Of a DNA stretch of 7,868 nt, positions 1 through 6,097 are shown in pieces. The DNA is taken from contig JBHEPQ010000064.1 of NCBI GenBank assembly GCA_046260215.1, forward strand, positions 1 to 7,868, given 5' to 3'. The DNA comes from Chromatocurvus sp046260215 (lineage in GTDB: Bacteria > Pseudomonadota > Gammaproteobacteria > Pseudomonadales > Halieaceae). Every line of letters begins with the position of its first letter. Position 1 is the stretch's first letter. Below the pieces are notes generated by a model. It searched no databases. It was given only the letters and a program-made list of their open reading frames with translations, and was not told where the DNA came from. A program made the translations under genes and the position numbers.

Positions 1-247
1 GAAAAAGACCGCAGCCACGAAAACCGCAGCGAAGAAGCCCGTCGCAAAAAAGACCGCGGTGAAGAAAACACCAGCGAAGAAGGCGTCCCCGACTAGGGCG
101 TCCCCGACTAAGGCGTCCCCGAAAAAGGCGTCCCCGAAAAAGGCGGCGACCACGACGCAGGCAGCGGCCGGCAAGACGGCCGCACCGAAAAAGCGGCGCG
201 GGCCCGGCAGGCCAAAGGCTGAACCAAAGCAATCGGAAAACAGCTAG
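1..247 (+). CDS. Histone H1-like / AlgP-like Lys-Ala-Pro-rich DNA-binding protein, C-terminal end (partial at left edge)
   Basis: The reading frame is open from base 2 to a TAG at 245-247, so about 81 residues of the C-terminus are visible and the real start lies outside the window; the GTG at 59 is only an internal Val codon. The visible part is almost entirely Lys, Ala, Thr, Pro and Ser. It begins with KKTAA/KKTP-type pentads, passes through four ASP(T/K)(K/R) pentads at 80-139, and ends in a basic stretch with KKRRGPGRPK, which resembles an AT-hook (GRP core). Such tails are known from histone H1, and from bacterial AlgP and Hc1-like proteins, where they bind DNA non-specifically and compact the nucleoid. 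S/T-P-K-K motifs are known minor-groove binders in eukaryotic H1. The role in nucleoid binding is inferred from composition. An N-terminal domain may exist upstream and would settle the family. A hairpin terminator follows directly. Confidence 0.75.
   Translation, partial: KKTAATKTAAKKPVAKKTAVKKTPAKKASPTRASPTKASPKKASPKKAATTTQAAAGKTAAPKKRRGPGRPKAEPKQSENS
80..139 (+). repeat. 15-base coding tandem repeat, four copies (encodes ASPxK pentads)
   Basis: Four head-to-tail 15-base units at 80-94, 95-109, 110-124 and 125-139 have the pattern AAGGCGTCCCCGAMW. The first two end in ACT and the last two in AAA. A partial fifth unit (AAGGCG) starts at 140. The unit length is a multiple of three, so the frame is kept. 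The near identity at third positions suggests recent slippage expansion rather than old protein repeats. Confidence 0.85.
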
Positions 248-268
248 GTTATATAGTTAACCGACAAT

Positions 269-304
269 GCGTTCGCCGGAATTCGGCGCGCGCGTTTTAT
301 TTTT
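269..304 (+). terminator. Rho-independent terminator after the histone-like gene
   Basis: The inner stem CGCCG (274-278) pairs with CGGCG (284-288) around a five-base loop, GAATT. GCG (269-271) and CGC (291-293) can extend it past a short internal mismatch. A T-rich run, TTTTATTTTT, follows at 295-304. This is the classic arrangement for the + strand and lies 22 bases after the stop codon. On the - strand no T run follows the hairpin, so it probably acts in one direction only. Confidence 0.75.
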
Positions 305-320
305 CGTCTACCACACCCTG

Positions 321-350
321 CCGGACCGTCCCGGGCCGTCCTGTCCCGTC
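321..350. repeat. Degenerate 10-base tandem repeat, three units
   Basis: Three consecutive decamers read CCGGACCGTC, CCGGGCCGTC and CTGTCCCGTC. They end at the stop codon (349-351) of the convergent sugar dehydrogenase gene. The array is short and GC-rich, and could be chance or slippage. I see no terminator-like T run next to it. Confidence 0.35.
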
Positions 351-1458
351 AGTTGTCGGCGGTGACTCGCAGAAGGGCCCCGTTCTCACTGTCCGTCAGC
401 AGGTAGAGGTAGCCGTCGGGCGCAGCGCGCACATCACGGACGCGTTCGCCGATATCACTGAATAGCGCGTGCTCGGCGATCACCTGTCCGTCGCGAAGGA
501 CGAGGCGTCGTACTTCCTGATCGACCAGTGCACCGACAAACAGATCACCCTGCCACTGCGGATAGCGCTGGCCACGGTAGAGTGCGAGACCGGATGGCGC
601 GATGCTCGGGGTCCACAACCAGTCGGGCTGCTGCATACCGGGAGCCCGGGTAAATGGCGACACGTAGGCGCCGCTGTAGTCCACACCGTGCGTTATTGCC
701 GGCCAGCCATAATTGTTGCCCGGCAGGATCACGTTCAGTTCATCTCCTCCCCGCGGGCCATGTTCATGTAGATAGACTCGCTCTGAGTACTCATCAACGA
801 CCAGTCCCTGGGGATTGCGGTGCCCATAGCTCCAGATTCGCTCACTCCCCGGCTTGCTAAAGGGGTTGTCCGCGGGAATGCTGCCATCGTCACTGATGCG
901 CAGGACTTTGCCCATTTCGCTGTTCAGCGATTGTGCGGCCTCGCGGTAGTCGAAGCCTTCACCGGTAGTCACCAGCAGCGTTCCGTCGTCGAGGAACGCC
1001 AGCCTCCCGCCGTAGTGCTGAGGCGTGTCCTTGCGCGGCCTGACTTGCAGTATCCGGCGTCCGTCGACCAGTGCGTCACCCTGCAGTCGGGCGCGCCAGA
1101 CCGCCGTGCTGTTGGCTTCCTCGCTACCCTGCGCATAGCTCAGGTACACCAGACGAGTGTCGGCAAAAGCCGGGTGCAGCACAATATCGAAGAGGCCGCC
1201 CTGACCGGCAACATAAGTTGGTGGAACGCCGCTGATGGTGCTCGTGCTGCCATCCCTGGCTATGTGCAGCAGCCTGCCACGACGCTCGGTGACCAGAAAA
1301 TCACCGCCGGGTAACTGTGCCACGGACCAGGGGCGGTGCAATCCGTCTGCCACCACCTCGAGGCGATAGCTCCCTGCGCCCTGTGTAGAGAATGCGAGAC
1401 CCAGCATGACGAAAAAAATGATCGCGCCGGGAAAAACGTGTTTTATGACGGCCGGCAT
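349..1458 (-). CDS. PQQ-dependent soluble aldose sugar dehydrogenase (glucose/sorbosone dehydrogenase family, YliI-like), periplasmic
   Basis: Predicted 369-residue protein, close to E. coli YliI (about 371). The family is a six-bladed beta-propeller that oxidises aldoses at C1 using pyrroloquinoline quinone and Ca2+. Residues 1-28 are an export signal: Lys6, hydrophobic residues 8-25, likely cleavage near QGA-GS. Family motifs follow in order: FLVTERRGRL (54-63), GQGGLFDIVLHP (85-96), HYGGRLAF (148-155; His148 matches the catalytic base of soluble glucose dehydrogenase), GEGFDYRE (166-173), GHRNPQGL (212-219; Arg-Asn pair contacting PQQ), HGPRGGDELN (233-242; Ca2+/PQQ region) and NNYGWP (248-253). 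The frame is open upstream to 1536, but I chose the ATG at 1456-1458 because it gives a clean signal peptide, has AGGGGG six bases upstream, and leaves a TATAAT in the gap. Substrate and electron acceptor cannot be read from sequence. No PQQ synthesis gene is present, so PQQ comes from elsewhere. Confidence 0.93.
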   Translation of the reverse strand: MPAVIKHVFPGAIIFFVMLGLAFSTQGAGSYRLEVVADGLHRPWSVAQLPGGDFLVTERRGRLLHIARDGSTSTISGVPPTYVAGQGGLFDIVLHPAFADTRLVYLSYAQGSEEANSTAVWRARLQGDALVDGRRILQVRPRKDTPQHYGGRLAFLDDGTLLVTTGEGFDYREAAQSLNSEMGKVLRISDDGSIPADNPFSKPGSERIWSYGHRNPQGLVVDEYSERVYLHEHGPRGGDELNVILPGNNYGWPAITHGVDYSGAYVSPFTRAPGMQQPDWLWTPSIAPSGLALYRGQRYPQWQGDLFVGALVDQEVRRLVLRDGQVIAEHALFSDIGERVRDVRAAPDGYLYLLTDSENGALLRVTADN

Positions 1459-1464
1459 GGCTTT

Positions 1465-1470
1465 CCCCCT
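1465..1470 (-). promoter_or_regulatory. Ribosome binding site deciding the sugar dehydrogenase start
   Basis: On the - strand AGGGGG lies six bases before the ATG at 1458. It supports this start over the in-frame ATG at 1536, which would overlap the divergent gene and put 26 polar residues before the signal peptide. Confidence 0.65.
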
Positions 1471-1485
1471 GCTGATTAAGGATTC

Positions 1486-1491
1486 ATTATA
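1486..1491 (-). promoter_or_regulatory. Probable sigma70 -10 element (TATAAT) for the sugar dehydrogenase gene
   Basis: A perfect TATAAT lies on the - strand in the 61-base gap between divergent genes. Transcription would start near 1479, giving a leader of about 20 bases that includes the ribosome binding site. I see no good -35 hexamer 16-18 bases upstream (GGATCT at 17 bases), so an activator may be needed, or the match may be by chance. The same AT-rich block (CATTAT on +) might serve the divergent gene. Confidence 0.45.
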
Positions 1492-1519
1492 GCGTCTGTC
1501 TGAGCCGGAGATCCTGTTC

Positions 1520-1957
1520 ATGTTACATGCCGTCAAGGCCTACATCCCTGCCGTCCTCTGTGCCTACCTGCTGGCGAGTATGGCGGCGACCCAGATCATT
1601 CTGGCGGAAGTGGCGGCGATGGGTGTTGCGGTTCCTCTCGTCGATCGCCTCGCCGCGACCTTGCATGACATGTGGGGTCTGGCTGCCAGCTACCTGCCGC
1701 TCATTGCCATTGCCTTCGTGCTGGCGCTGCCCGTCGCTGCAGGTCTGGGTCGCCTGTTACCGCAACGACGTGCGCTGCTTTATTCACTCGCGGGCTTTGT
1801 CGCCCTGGTCGCCCTGCATCTCGTCATGAAGGCGGTGCTGGGCGTCAGCGGTATCGCCGCTACCCGCTCGCTGCCGGGGCTACTCTCCCAGGGGGCCGCC
1901 GGCGCTGTCGGCGGACTGTGCTTCTATGCCATCACCCGACGTAACGCGCGGAGGTAA
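1520..1957 (+). CDS. Uncharacterised four-helix inner-membrane protein
   Basis: Encodes 145 residues. CGGAG lies nine bases before the ATG. Four hydrophobic segments are visible at about 7-29, 55-79, 86-108 and 118-139, with a basic end (RRNARR) that should lie in the cytoplasm. The loop between segments 1 and 2 holds VDRLAATLHDMW, and the third helix is followed by KAVLGVSGIAATR. I do not recognise a named family or a catalytic motif. Charged or polar residues near the helices are Glu30, His49, Asp50, His100 and Lys104. The gene is divergent from the periplasmic PQQ sugar dehydrogenase with only 61 bases between starts, so the two may be co-regulated; a role as its membrane partner is speculation. 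It ends just before a tandem repeat and converges on the protease gene. The coding call rests on the ribosome binding site and the membrane-protein pattern, which the alternative frames lack. Confidence 0.82.
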   Translation: MLHAVKAYIPAVLCAYLLASMAATQIILAEVAAMGVAVPLVDRLAATLHDMWGLAASYLPLIAIAFVLALPVAAGLGRLLPQRRALLYSLAGFVALVALHLVMKAVLGVSGIAATRSLPGLLSQGAAGAVGGLCFYAITRRNARR

Positions 1958-1958
1958 T

Positions 1959-2016
1959 GGGCTGCATTCAGCTGGGCTGCATTCAGCTGGGCTGCACTCA
2001 GCTGGGCTGCACTCAC
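1959..2016. repeat. 15-base intergenic tandem repeat, about 3.9 units
   Basis: The unit GGGCTGCATTCAGCT occurs at 1959-1973 and 1974-1988. It recurs as GGGCTGCACTCAGCT at 1989-2003, then as a partial unit (GGGCTGCACTCA) from 2004. The array fills the gap between the convergent membrane-protein and protease genes and runs into the protease stop codon (2013-2015). Each unit junction contains CAGCTGGGCTG, which can fold as CAGC/GCTG around a three-base loop, so the transcript could form serial small hairpins. There is no T run, so it is not an ordinary intrinsic terminator. Confidence 0.85.
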
Positions 2017-4916
2017 TGCGGCTGACGCGCCCTGCGCAGTGTCGGTACCTGCTCCGTTAGAGATGGGGTGCTTTGCCGACCGGGTATCGCTATCTGGTAT
2101 TCGACCGGAAAGTTTACGTCGCTGATATCCCTGTCGAGTTGAATACGCAGTGGCTGATCCAGGGTCAGCAGCGCGCCGCAGGCTTCGCCGGCCTCGCAGA
2201 TGGCGAGGTTGTTGTTCAGGTCGGTACCGGCAAACAACAGGTAATTGCCCGCCGGTGCCGGCGGCAGTTCGAAGCGATAACCGTCGCGGCTGCGCGCGAC
2301 GGCCTGTGCCGGCACGCTGTCGGTTTCGGGGTCGTAAAGCAGCACGTAGAGGGTGCCGAGTTCCGCGTCTCCGCCGCCGCCCACTGCGACCAGCACCCGC
2401 ACCCGCAACGGGTTGGCTGAGGAGCGCAGCTCGATATCCGTGCTGTAGATGCCGTCTGCCAGAGCACTGCGATCCACCCGCACCTCGTAGCGGCCGAGGC
2501 CTGTGCTGTCTGTGTCCACTGCACGCAGCGAAAGCCAGTCTGCCCGCGCGTCAAGCGAGCGAACCTCGGCGCCACCCGTACCGGAAATCACCAGCTGCAG
2601 CGACTGCGTGCGATTGCCGAAGTTGAGCACGTCGCTGGACACACTGATGGACGGCGCTGCCTCGATCGCCTCGCCCAGCGCGTTGATCGCTGCGTCCACC
2701 GCCTTGCGCGCATTGATGATGCCGAAGCCGAAGTCGTCGTCCCGTCCCGGCGCACCGGCATCGTCAGTAAGCGCGCCGGCTGCAAGCAGGCTGGCGATAT
2801 CCTCGCCGCTCAGGTCCGGGTTGACGCTTTTCATCAGTGCCAGAACCGCGGCCACATGCGGCGCCGCCATGGAGGTGCCGCTGGTAAAGGTGTAGGCAAA
2901 GTCACCCTCGGCGGCGTCTGTGCTGAGAACGCCGTCAGGATAGCCGTCGCCGGTGATGTCCTTGCCGCTGTCGCCCCCCGGCGCCGCCAGGTCAATACTG
3001 CCGCCGCGGTTGGAATAGGCTGTCAGATTGCGCTGGGCATCCGTTGCACTCACGGAAAAGACGTCCGGATAGCCGGCGGGGTAGCCGGGCTCAGTGCTGC
3101 TTTCGTTTCCCGCCGCCGCCACCACGCTGATGCCGCGGCTGCGCACTTCCCGGTACAGATCCCGATTGAACTGGCTGAAGCCCTCGCCGCCCAGGCTCAG
3201 GTTGATTATGTCCGCCGGCTGTGATGGCAGCGTGCCGGAATCGTTGGCCATCCCGGCGGCAAAGCGCACGGCCTGGGCGATATCGTAGCTGGTGCCGCCA
3301 CCCCCGACACCCAGGGCGCGCAATGGCATGACGCGGGCGCCCCAGGCAGCACCGGCAACGCCGATACGGTTGTTGCCCGCGGCGGCCACGGTACCGGCGA
3401 CGTGCGTGCCGTGAAAATTGCCTCTGAGATTGCCCGCGCCGATATCGGCAGGATCCGCATCGATACCATCGCCGTCACCCGCGCTCCCGGCGTCGCGAAT
3501 GAAGTCGTAGCCCGGTACCAGCTGGCCTGCAAGGTCCGGGTGGTTGCCGAGAATACCGGTATCGATCACGGCGACAATCACCCCGGGGTTCCCCGTGGTA
3601 ATGTCCCAGGCAGCCGGCAGGTTGATCAGGGGATAATGCCACTGCAGCGGGTAGGCCTCGTCGTTCGGCGTCGCCATCGACTGCAGCCGATAATTCGGCT
3701 CGGCCGCGGCGATGCCCGGTTCGCGCGCCAGTCGTTTGATGCTTATCAGAGTGCGCCAGACGTCCTGCAGATGATCGTCCGTGATGGCGTCGCGCCGCGC
3801 AAGCAGACGGCCGAGGCGGTTGCGGGCAATCCTGGTTTCGGCGCCGGCGGCACGCATGTTGAAAAGCTGGCGGCGTCCGCGCCCCCCGGCTATGCGACGC
3901 ATGTCGAGCCGGTCCGAGAGCCGGCGCTTCGCCGCGCTCTCGAGGCCGGGTTCGCTGTCGTCCGAGCGATAGCGGACAACGGCCTGATCGGTGAGCACGC
4001 TGGCATAGCGTCTGGTCGCGGGGGCCACGGATGCGTCGCTGCCGATGGCCAGGTTGTAGACGGTGGCGCCAGAGAATAGCGAGACATTGACGAAATACAC
4101 ACCGTCGGCCGGCACCGCAACGGATTCGAACTCTGTGGTATCGATGGAGAAATCCACCACATTGCCGGCTTCGTCGTACAGATAGAGATCGGCATCCGCC
4201 GCGTTGGCGTTTGCCACCAGCAGCGTGACGCTCTGGCCCTCGAACAGCCTGACGCGATAAAAGTCCTCGACGTCACCGCTGACCTGGGAGCGACCCTCCG
4301 CACCAGAGCCCGGCTCGTTGAGATAACCGCCGACGGTGATCGGATTGGTCAGCGCCTGGGCGTTCTCGATGCGGTTGTTGTCTGTGGAGGCGTTGAACGT
4401 GTCGTTGGTGGTCGAATCGATGGCCTGGCTGGTGCCCGCGGCAAGTCGCCCACTGATCGCGTAGCGGGCACTTTCCGTCGCGGGCTGAATAGTAACCGAC
4501 ACCGATGCCGTGTTCTGTGCGCCGCTGTTGTCGGTCACGCTGAGTGAGAACGCCAGGGCTGTCTGTTCGCTGACGTCTGGCGCGGTGAAGCTGGCGCTGG
4601 CCTGTGTGGCACCCGTCAGAGCGACGCCGGCACCGCTGGTCTGTGACCAGGCATAGTCGGTGATGCTGCCGTCCGGATCGCTGCTGGCGCTGCCATCGAG
4701 ACTCACGATGTTTCCCGCGGTGGCGGTTTCCGGTGCCTCGATGCGTGCCTGGGGGCTCTGGTTGGCGACAGTGACCGGCGTATCCGTCGCGCCTGCAGTG
4801 CCGCCACCGCCACCACCGCAGGCAGCCAACAGGCCGAACAGCGCCAGTGCTGTCAGGTGCGGCGCGAACTTCGCCGGGCGGGCACACCTCCGGTATCGGG
4901 TACGCGTTGCTCCCAC
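2013..4916 (-). CDS. Lipoprotein subtilisin-like serine protease (family S8) with PKD-like and PPC-type domains
   Basis: Proposed 967 residues from a GTG at 4914-4916. Domains in order: basic n-region, hydrophobic stretch and lipobox LAAC with Cys33 followed by six Gly (outer-membrane lipoprotein, since +2 is Gly); PKD/Ig-like domain about 52-145 (LDGSASSDPDGSI, SVTDNSG); PPC-type beta-sandwich about 146-293 (VEDFYRVRL, ADLYLYDEAGNVVD); basic propeptide-like region about 294-420; S8 catalytic domain about 425-725. The triad is Asp452 (VIDTG), His502 (HGTHVAGT) and Ser682 (GTSMAAPH), with oxyanion Asn604 (AAGNES), so it should be active. An acidic insert GDGDGIDADPADIG before the His is typical of secreted S8 proteases. 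The C-terminal 230 residues look like beta-sandwich domains, with D899-N903 and a C907/C913 pair. The frame is open to 5204, but those 96 residues lie antiphase over the quinone reductase gene, and there is no in-frame ATG before the signal peptide. The role is presumably cell-surface or secreted proteolysis; the substrate is unknown. Confidence 0.92.
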   Translation of the reverse strand: MGATRTRYRRCARPAKFAPHLTALALFGLLAACGGGGGGTAGATDTPVTVANQSPQARIEAPETATAGNIVSLDGSASSDPDGSITDYAWSQTSGAGVALTGATQASASFTAPDVSEQTALAFSLSVTDNSGAQNTASVSVTIQPATESARYAISGRLAAGTSQAIDSTTNDTFNASTDNNRIENAQALTNPITVGGYLNEPGSGAEGRSQVSGDVEDFYRVRLFEGQSVTLLVANANAADADLYLYDEAGNVVDFSIDTTEFESVAVPADGVYFVNVSLFSGATVYNLAIGSDASVAPATRRYASVLTDQAVVRYRSDDSEPGLESAAKRRLSDRLDMRRIAGGRGRRQLFNMRAAGAETRIARNRLGRLLARRDAITDDHLQDVWRTLISIKRLAREPGIAAAEPNYRLQSMATPNDEAYPLQWHYPLINLPAAWDITTGNPGVIVAVIDTGILGNHPDLAGQLVPGYDFIRDAGSAGDGDGIDADPADIGAGNLRGNFHGTHVAGTVAAAGNNRIGVAGAAWGARVMPLRALGVGGGGTSYDIAQAVRFAAGMANDSGTLPSQPADIINLSLGGEGFSQFNRDLYREVRSRGISVVAAAGNESSTEPGYPAGYPDVFSVSATDAQRNLTAYSNRGGSIDLAAPGGDSGKDITGDGYPDGVLSTDAAEGDFAYTFTSGTSMAAPHVAAVLALMKSVNPDLSGEDIASLLAAGALTDDAGAPGRDDDFGFGIINARKAVDAAINALGEAIEAAPSISVSSDVLNFGNRTQSLQLVISGTGGAEVRSLDARADWLSLRAVDTDSTGLGRYEVRVDRSALADGIYSTDIELRSSANPLRVRVLVAVGGGGDAELGTLYVLLYDPETDSVPAQAVARSRDGYRFELPPAPAGNYLLFAGTDLNNNLAICEAGEACGALLTLDQPLRIQLDRDISDVNFPVEYQIAIPGRQSTPSLTEQVPTLRRARQPQ

Positions 4917-4921
4917 GGCTT

Positions 4922-5932
4922 TCAGTCCGCCGTCATCTTCAGCAGGATTTTGCCCATATGCTCGCCATCCTGCATGCGGGCCTGGGCGTCTGCTGCCTGC
5001 GCCATCGGAAACACGCTGTCGATCACCGGATGTATCTCGCCGCGATTCAGGTGTGGGTATACGTGCTCCAACAGCTCGCGCACCATGACTGCCTTCTGGG
5101 CGAAGGTCTGCGCCCGCAAGGTAGAGCCGGTGAGGGTGACGCGCTTGAGCAGCATCGGGGCAAAGTTGACCTCGGCCTTGAAGCCGCGAATGAAAGCAAT
5201 GCAAACGATGCGCCCCTCCGGAGCCACGATGTCGAGGTTCTTCTGTATGTAGTCGCCGCCCACCATGTCGAGAATCACGTTGACGTTACCCTTCAGTCCC
5301 AGAGCCTCGATTTCTGCTGCGAAGTCCTGCTTCTGATAATCGAACGCGTGGCTGGCACCGAGGTTGCGCAGGGCGCTGCATTTCGCGGCGCTGCCGGCGG
5401 TGGTGAGCACCGTGGCCCCAAGGGCGCTGGCCATACCCACCCCCAGTGTGCCGATGCCGCTGGCCCCGCCGTGAATCAGCACAGTTTCGCCCGACTGCAG
5501 CCCGCAGCGCTGATACAGGTTGTGCCAGATGGTGAGCAGAGCCTCGGGCAGCGCTGCTGCCTGGCGCAGGCTGAAGCCGTCTGGCACCGGCAGGCACTGG
5601 CCGACAGGCGCCACCGTATAATCCGCATAGCCCCCGCCGTGGGTCAGGGCGCAGATACTGTCACCTGGCCGCCAGGCCCCCGCCTGCGCGCCGCGCGCGA
5701 CGACGGTACCGGCTACCTCAAGGCCCATGATTGGCGAGGCATCTTCCGGGGGCGGGTACAGGCCCCTGCGCTGCAGGAGGTCGGCGCGGTTGATGCCGGC
5801 GTGGTCAACGCGGATAAGGACCTGATCCGGCTTCGGCTCGGGCATTGACTCGCGGGCGAGGGATAGTGACTGGTCGTCCGGATCGATAGCAACGACCTGG
5901 CGCTGGCCTGGCAGTGTCTCCGTGTGTGGCAT
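4922..5932 (-). CDS. NAD(P)H:quinone oxidoreductase, PIG3 type (zinc-free MDR family)
   Basis: Encodes 336 residues, slightly longer than the usual 325-332. The N-terminal GroES-like domain carries HAGINRADLLQRRGLYPPP (44-62) and GLEVAGTV (70-77), the PIG3/QOR signature. GDSICALTHGGGYADYT (90-106) follows. The Rossmann domain holds the NADPH-binding motif HGGASGIGT (154-162), then DMVGGDY (222-228) and GSTLRAQ (269-275). No structural or catalytic zinc ligands are present, as expected for quinone reductases, which reduce quinones or other reactive carbonyl compounds in the cytoplasm. The start is supported by GAGGAG six bases before the ATG. The stop is five bases from the proposed start of the downstream protease, implying co-transcription. 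The gene is divergent from an Fe-dependent alcohol dehydrogenase, suggesting a shared stress or carbonyl/redox response, which is inference. The exact substrate is not predictable. Confidence 0.95.
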   Translation of the reverse strand: MPHTETLPGQRQVVAIDPDDQSLSLARESMPEPKPDQVLIRVDHAGINRADLLQRRGLYPPPEDASPIMGLEVAGTVVARGAQAGAWRPGDSICALTHGGGYADYTVAPVGQCLPVPDGFSLRQAAALPEALLTIWHNLYQRCGLQSGETVLIHGGASGIGTLGVGMASALGATVLTTAGSAAKCSALRNLGASHAFDYQKQDFAAEIEALGLKGNVNVILDMVGGDYIQKNLDIVAPEGRIVCIAFIRGFKAEVNFAPMLLKRVTLTGSTLRAQTFAQKAVMVRELLEHVYPHLNRGEIHPVIDSVFPMAQAADAQARMQDGEHMGKILLKMTAD

Positions 5933-5938
5933 GCTGAG

Positions 5939-5944
5939 CTCCTC
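5939..5944 (-). promoter_or_regulatory. Strong ribosome binding site for the quinone oxidoreductase
   Basis: GAGGAG on the - strand, six bases before the ATG at 5932, fixes this start and rules out longer versions of the frame. Confidence 0.75.
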
Positions 5945-5969
5945 GTGCTGTGTTTCGCTGTCTCTGGCG

Positions 5970-5994
5970 GTGCGTTGCGGCAGTGCGTTGCGGC
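5970..5994. repeat. 12-base direct repeat in the divergent upstream region (candidate operator)
   Basis: GTGCGTTGCGGC occurs at 5970-5981 and again at 5983-5994, a period of 13. The palindrome GCCATGGC follows at 5998-6005. These lie in the 165-base region between the starts of the quinone reductase and the Fe-ADH, where a regulator of both genes could bind. I could not place convincing -35/-10 pairs here. A chance slippage duplication is also possible. Confidence 0.5.
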
Positions 5995-6097
5995 TTTGCC
6001 ATGGCGCAATGGCTTGCTACTCTGCGATCGAAGGTGCGCGCGCCGTCAACACGGGGCCACCGGCATGAATTCCTCGACGAGAATAAGGCTAATCATC

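Noticed and set aside
247..262. AT-rich inverted repeat GGTTA/TAACC as an operator or second terminator
   Set aside because: The stem is only five bases with weak pairs, overlaps the stop codon and is not followed by a T run; the real terminator lies just after it.
820..1314. 164-codon open frame on + inside the sugar dehydrogenase gene
   Set aside because: It is antisense to conserved propeller motifs and has no family features of its own.
1459..1536. Longer start of the sugar dehydrogenase at 1536
   Set aside because: It would put 26 polar residues before a clean signal peptide and overlap the divergent gene; the AGGGGG site and TATAAT support 1458.
1959..2016. CRISPR-like array
   Set aside because: The 15-base units are directly adjacent with no spacers and no cas genes nearby; it is a simple tandem repeat.
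3402..4079. 225-codon open frame on + inside the protease gene
   Set aside because: It is antisense to the propeptide/catalytic part of the S8 protease; no domain, and no sign of its own ribosome binding site was needed to explain it.
4847..5848. 333-codon open frame on + across the quinone reductase gene
   Set aside because: It lies antisense to a well-supported gene. Its translation is rich in His, Arg, Gln and Ala with no recognisable motif, as expected of a GC-rich mirror frame.
5924..6097. N-terminal extension of the Fe-ADH up to 5924
   Set aside because: It would overlap the start of the divergent quinone reductase and consume both upstream regions; the Cys/Arg-rich extension does not match the family. 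A start at 6065 stays possible.
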